Positions 59,451-64,000 of a DNA stretch of 64,000 bases are shown here, one piece after another. The position numbers and the translations under genes are program-made. The stretch is from the NCBI RefSeq assembly GCF_002288925.2, contig NW_022098001.1, forward strand, positions 11,002,495 to 11,066,494. Direction: 5' to 3'. The DNA is from Delphinapterus leucas (lineage: Eukaryota > Chordata > Mammalia > Artiodactyla > Monodontidae). Under the pieces are notes generated by a model, which was given only the letters and a program-made list of their open reading frames with translations, ran no database searches and was not told the origin of the DNA. Within the stretch, counting starts at the first letter, position 1. The number at the start of each line of letters is the position of its first letter.

Positions 59451-59757
59451 GGGGCTTCCCTGGTGACACAGTAGTTAAGAATCTGCCTGCCAATGCAGGG
59501 GACACGGATTCGAGCCCTGGTCCGGGAAGATCCCACATGCCGCAGAGCATCTAAGGCTGCGCCGCAACTACTGAGCCTGCGCTCTAGAGCCCGCGAGCCA
59601 CAACTACTGAGCCCACGTGCTGCAACTACTGAAGCCCACACACCTAGAGCCCGTGCTCTGCAACAAGAGAAGCCACTGCAATGAAGAGTAGCCCCGGCTC
59701 GCCGCAACTAGAGAAAGCCCACACGCAGCAATGAAGACCCAACACATCAAAAAAAAC
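59451..59757 (+). mobile_element. Cetacean SINE, left arm of an inverted pair
   Basis: gggcttccctggtgacacag at the head and gaagacccaacacatc plus an A tail at the end. The 8-bp duplication aaaagtca is at 59443-59450 and 59758-59765. The next SINE lies 22 bp away in opposite orientation. Confidence 0.9.
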
Positions 59758-59779
59758 AAAAGTCAACAGGCAGCTTTCT

Positions 59780-60120
59780 TTTATTTATTTATTTTTGGCT
59801 GTGTTGGGTCTTCGTTGCTGCGTGCGGGCTTTCTCTAGTTGCGGCTAGCGGGGGCTACTCTTCATTGCGGTGCATGGACTTCTCATTGCAGTGGCTTCTC
59901 TTGTTGTGGAGCATGGGCTCTGGGCTCACAGGCTTCAGTAGTTGTAGCAGGCGGGCTCAGTAGTTGTGGCTCACGGGCTCTAGAGCACAGGCTGAGTAGT
60001 TGTGGCACACAGGCCTAGTTGCTTTGCGGCATGTGGGATCTTCCCAGACCAGGGCTCGAACCCGTGTCCCTTGCATTGGTAGGCGGAATCTTAACAACTG
60101 CGCCACCAGGGAAGCCCCAG
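59780..60120 (-). mobile_element. Cetacean SINE, right arm of an inverted pair
   Basis: tttatttatttatttttggc (tail) to cgccaccagggaagccccag (head on the minus strand). The 13-bp duplication caggcagctttct is at 59767-59779 and 60121-60133. Confidence 0.92.
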
Positions 60121-60329
60121 CAGGCAGCTTTCTATTGCACACTAGTGGACACTTAATTGTTGAAATCTGAATTCTGGGACAAGCTTGTTCTCTCACGAAA
60201 CTGAGTGTTTGCTGTATTCAAACCCCAGTTGGTTATAAAATACTGTTTGACATCTTCCTAGGGCCAAAGGTCAAAATTTACTATTTCTAGACAGTGTATA
60301 ATCAATCTGAGACTATTTCAGTTCAAATA

Positions 60330-60830
60330 GCATTTAATAAACAACTTCTCTGTGCCAAAGACCTCTACTAGTCATTTGGGTTACAAAGATGAGTTGATAA
60401 GTCATAGCTCTGCCCTCAAGGAGTTTATAGTCTAGAGGGGAAATGCACTTGTAAAACATAATTATAGTACAGTTTAATATATGTACTGATAGGCATGTAT
60501 AAAGACTCAATTCAAAAGGAGGCCAGAAAAGCTAAACTTGAAGATAGATCTGAGGAAATTATCCATAACTCAGTACAAAGAGATAGAGTTGGAAAATATG
60601 AGAGCTATTTTAGGAAACAAGAATTTAAAAGTCCAACATACTTGTGAGAGGAGTTCCACGTGGAGAGAATAGAGAGAACCATAGATGTTGGATTGTAGTT
60701 GTGTAAGATGTTAACATCAAGGGGAGGACTGGGGGAAGAGTTCATGGACCTACCTGGACATTTCTTTGCAACCTACTGTGAGTCCATAATTATTTCAAAA
60801 TTAAAAACATTTAACAGTAATTACTGAAAG
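60330..60830 (+). repeat. Ancient repeat text and L1-like 3' fragment
   Basis: 60330-60440 (aataaacaacttctctgtgc caaag ... ccctcaaggagtttatagtc) belongs to the old family at 1500-2480. 60760-60830 (gcaacctactgtgagtccat aattatttcaaaatt) resembles an L1 or similar 3' end. Confidence 0.4.
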
Positions 60831-60839
60831 ACTGTAAAT

Positions 60840-62090
60840 AAGATGTGTAACTTCCTAGCCAGAAGAGTAGGGGAAAGAAAAGAATAAAGAAAACTCAATC
60901 GTTTCAACAGGATTCAGGAAAAGAGAAATTAGAAAGCAAAGAAAAAGCAAGATAACTACAAACACAAAAAATATAGAAATAAAGGAAAATATATTTATAA
61001 TCACAATAAACAAAATGGACTAACCTCCCCATCTGACAGAAAGTCTCAGGATTTTTTTTTAATCTAGTTATTTTCTATATATAAGAGACTTGACTAAAAT
61101 ATGATGCAGAAATGTTAAAGTGATGTGGAAAGTAGCAAATATCAAAAGAAAGCAGCTACAGTAATATCAGCTAAAATAGATTTTAAAGAAAAAACCTAAT
61201 GATAAAAGGAACAATTACTGGGGGGGGGGGTGGTGGTGTGATGAATTGGGAGATTGGGATTGACATGTGTACACTGATGTGTATAAAATGGATGACTAAT
61301 AAGCAAAAAATAAACATAAGTAAATAAATAAATAAATATAAAATTTTTAAAAAGGAACAATTAGCTGGGAAGATAAAACAATCCTGATCCTGTATACACC
61401 TAGGACTATAGTCTTAAAATATATAAATGCATGTTTGAGTAGATTTTTAACATACCTCCCTAGGCAATTGATAGACAAAGCAATACAAAATTTAGTAAGA
61501 ATATCAAAGATTTGAACAATGACTTAATGGAGATAGATAGATGAATGGATAGATAGGAAGGATATATAAAATGTATTAACTCAACTTTTAAATACTTTAT
61601 TTTCAAACATACATGGAACACTTATAAACTTGACCCTACACCAGCAGGTCACAAAACAAATTCCAATTTACACTGTATAATAGGTCAAAAGCAAATGTTA
61701 ATATACCCACAGTGTATTTTCTGCCCACGACTCAGTAAAATTAGAAATTAGTAATGAAGTGATAGTCGACACCCCATTCATTTAGAAATATTAAAAAACA
61801 CATCTCTGAATAATATAAGGCTCAGATAAAAATGATGAGATAATCAGAAAATATTTAGAACTAAATGCCAATGAAAACTGTACATGCCAAAACTATGCAG
61901 GCAGCTAAAACAGGGTGTACTTAGGGGGAAATGTAAAGCCCTATCTGCATGATAGAAAGAAACAGAAAAAACTAATGAGTTAAGAGTCCAAATGAAGAAG
62001 ATGAAAAAAAGAAAAGCTGAGTAAACAAAATAAATAATAAAAATAAATCGAGGAAAGAAAGAAATATATTTGTATCAACTTCAGAAAAAA
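60840..62090 (+). repeat. Old L1 (L1M-type) ORF2 5' region
   Basis: cagctacagtaatatcagct aaaatagattttaaa, caatcctgatcctgtataca cctagg, caaaatttagtaagaatatc aaag, aaattagtaatgaagtgat and cagctaaaacagggtgtact tagggggaaatg follow the endonuclease part of an old L1 in order. It is full of stops. Confidence 0.7.
61215..61350 (+). repeat. L1 3' end nested in the old L1, with poly(G) run
   Basis: A run of ten G at about 61220, then gattgggattgacatgtgta cactgatgtgtataaaatgg and an (aaat)n tail, corresponding to an L1 3' UTR and tail (compare 22562-22625). It interrupts the old L1 text. Confidence 0.65.
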
Positions 62091-62204
62091 AAATCACTTA
62101 CCTCTGGGAGGAAGAAGAGACTGAAATAGAGCTAGTTACATTTGTAACATTTTATTTCTTTGGGCAAAAAAAAAGATGTAAATGCTCTGTGTTTTTAAAA
62201 TTAT

Positions 62205-63055
62205 TTTTGTATAACAACTTATTGAAATATAATTCACATATCATATAATCCACTCATTTAAATTGTACAGTTCACTGAGTTGTACAATCATTACCTCCAG
62301 CCTTTAGCTGTCATATGAACAATACTGGTATGTAAATTTGTGTACAAGCTTTTGTGTGGATATATGTTTTCATTTCTCTTGGATATATACCTCGGCATGG
62401 AATTGCTGAGTCAAATGGAAATTCCATGCTTAACTTTTTGAAGAACTTCCAGACTGTTTTCCAAAGTGGTTGCACCATTATATATTTCCATGAGCAGTGT
62501 TAGAGGGTTCTGATTTATCTACATCCTTACTAACACTTGTTATTATCTGACTTTTTGATTATAGCTATATTATTTGGTATGAAGTGGTATATCACTGTGG
62601 TTTTGATTTGCAATCCCTGATGACTAGTGATGTTGAACATCTTTTCAATGTACTTGTTAGCCATTTGTCTTCTTTGGAGAAAGGTCTATTCAGATCCTTT
62701 GCCCATTTTTAATTGGGTCATTTGTCTTTTTATTATTGCGTTGTAAGTGTTCTTTATATAGTCTAGGTATAAGTCCCTTGCCAGATATATGATTTCCAAA
62801 TATTTTCTCCCATTTTGTGGATTATCTTTTCACTTTCCTTGATAGTGTCCTTTGAAACAGAAAGTTTTTTAATATTGATGAGGTCCAATTATTTTTTCTT
62901 TGTTGCTTATGCTTTTGATGTCTTATCTATGGGAATCCATGGCCAAATCCAAGGTCACAAAGATTTACCCTTATGTTTTCTTCTGAGAACTTTATAGTTT
63001 TGGCTCCTACATTTAGGTCTTTTGGTTAATTTTGAGTTAATTTTTGTATATGTTA
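62205..63055 (-). repeat. Old L1 distal ORF2 / 3' region, reverse
   Basis: ttggatatatacctcggcat, gaattgctgagtcaaatgg, tacatccttactaacacttg, tttgatttgcaatccctgat and ctttatatagtctaggtata are in reverse-L1 order. Confidence 0.75.
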
Positions 63056-63064
63056 TGAGATCAG

Positions 63065-63570
63065 CAGCTGTACCATTTTACATCCCCACCAACAATGAAC
63101 TAGGGTTTCAATTTCTCCACATCCTTACCAACACTTGTTATTTTCTGTTGTTTTTTTTAAAATTGTAGCTCTCCTACTGGGTTTGAAGTGGTAGCTTATT
63201 GTGGTTTTGATTTGCATTTCCCTAATGATTAGTGCTATTGAGCATCTTTTCATGTGCCTATTGGCCATTTATATATCTTCTTTGAAGAAAAGTCTATTTG
63301 AGTTCTTTGACCATTTTTCAGTTGCATTGTTTATTTTTTTGTTGTTGAGTTGTAGGGATTCTTTATATATTCTATATATCAATCTTTATCAGATATATGA
63401 TTTGCAAATATTTTCTCCCATTGTGTGGGTTGCCTTTCACTCTGCTAATAGTGTCCTTTGGTGCACAAGAGATTTTAATCTTGATAAAGTCCAGCTTATC
63501 TATTTTTTCTTCTGTTGCCTGTGCTTTCCATGTCATATCCAAGAAATCATTGCGAAATCCTGCTAACCAG
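63065..63570 (-). repeat. Second old L1 copy of the same segment, reverse
   Basis: cattttacatccccaccaac, ccacatccttaccaacactt g, ttgatttgcatttccctaat and aatattttctcccattgtgt repeat the segment at 62480-62990 about 590 bp further on. Divergence is substantial, which suggests two old insertions or an old duplication. Confidence 0.75.
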
Positions 63571-64000
63571 TTTCTAAACACTTGGCCTGGTGGTGTTTAA
63601 ACTACTCAGTGAATCATTTAAAGAATTTTGAAGTAACTTATTTCTATTCAACAATTTACTTTTATAATTATAGAAGATTTTCATAATTATCCATTCAATC
63701 CCAAACTTCTTCTGGATTTTTATTTTCCTGATTACTGCCAAATGCAGTCAGTCAATTGTAAATCGAAAGCATGGAAATAGCACATTATATTATGATACAA
63801 TTGTTCCCCATGAGGAATAGTGATCAAAATTAGTGCCAACTGCTTTTATTAGGAAAAGAAAATTCTTAACTGATTAAAGGCCATGGATATTATATGTCAA
63901 CTATTAAATGGGTTTTCAACTTTTCTGCTTCATTTTTTAGAAATACTGAATTTCACTTCAGCACATATAATGAAGTTCTAAAACTTCAAAGACATTTTGC

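Larger units (their letters stand above)
45937..64000 (+). other. Presumed intron 1 of the NIPAL2-like gene
   Basis: No second exon with acceptor, open frame and donor could be identified to the window end. 46020-48240 is largely repeat-free and may contain intronic regulatory DNA. Further repeat-poor blocks are 50050-51320, 51510-54940, 56325-57390 and 57640-58240. Confidence 0.55.

Noticed and set aside
4901..60120. tRNA genes suggested by A-box/B-box-like sequences
   Set aside because: All lie in SINE heads with tRNA-derived promoters. None folds as a complete tRNA with an anticodon arm and acceptor stem.
1..64000. CRISPR arrays, prophage, operons or bacterial insertion sequences
   Set aside because: None is present. 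Direct repeats are explained by SINE, L1 and microsatellite sequence, and the genome is clearly mammalian.

Overview
This is a window of mammalian nuclear DNA, most likely from a toothed whale. The evidence is several copies of a tRNA-derived SINE in the cetacean (CHR-like) forms, including a short form (about 205-215 bp) that I associate with odontocetes, plus L1 copies of the cetartiodactyl type. It is gene-poor. I found no prokaryotic, CRISPR, phage or operon-like content and no convincing undescribed system. Species and repeat-family names come from recall of consensus sequences, not from a search.

Layout. 1-2.95 kb: old interspersed repeats and one reverse SINE. 2.95-8.29 kb: a rearranged L1 with damaged ORF1/ORF2, a younger SINE inside it, a 100-N gap flanked by an exact 184-bp repeat, an internal deletion that joins ORF2 to the 3' UTR, and a second L1 3' end abutting it. 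8.3-20.5 kb: mostly unique non-coding DNA with scattered SINE, MIR and hAT pieces. 20.5-28.7 kb: repeat-rich, with L1 copies flanked by target-site duplications and a 1.39-kb hAT-Charlie transposon that keeps fragments of its transposase. 28.7-41 kb: LTR-like, MIR, L2, SINE and L1 fragments. 41.6-42.3 kb (minus): a processed pseudogene of EFHD1.

The only likely functional gene part is a CpG-island promoter at about 45.42-46.02 kb with a first coding exon at 45802-45936 (+). It encodes 45 residues and ends at a GT splice donor in phase 0. I recognise it as exon 1 of NIPAL2, a NIPA-family (putative Mg2+ transporter) membrane protein. Everything from 45937 to 64000 would then be intron 1, which holds old L1, LTR, Tigger-like and SINE insertions, including a tail-to-tail inverted SINE pair at 59.45-60.12 kb. 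The 45 kb upstream looks intergenic.

The real signals are one promoter and first exon, one retropseudogene, and a well-resolved record of retrotransposition in which 14 inserts have near-exact flanking duplications.
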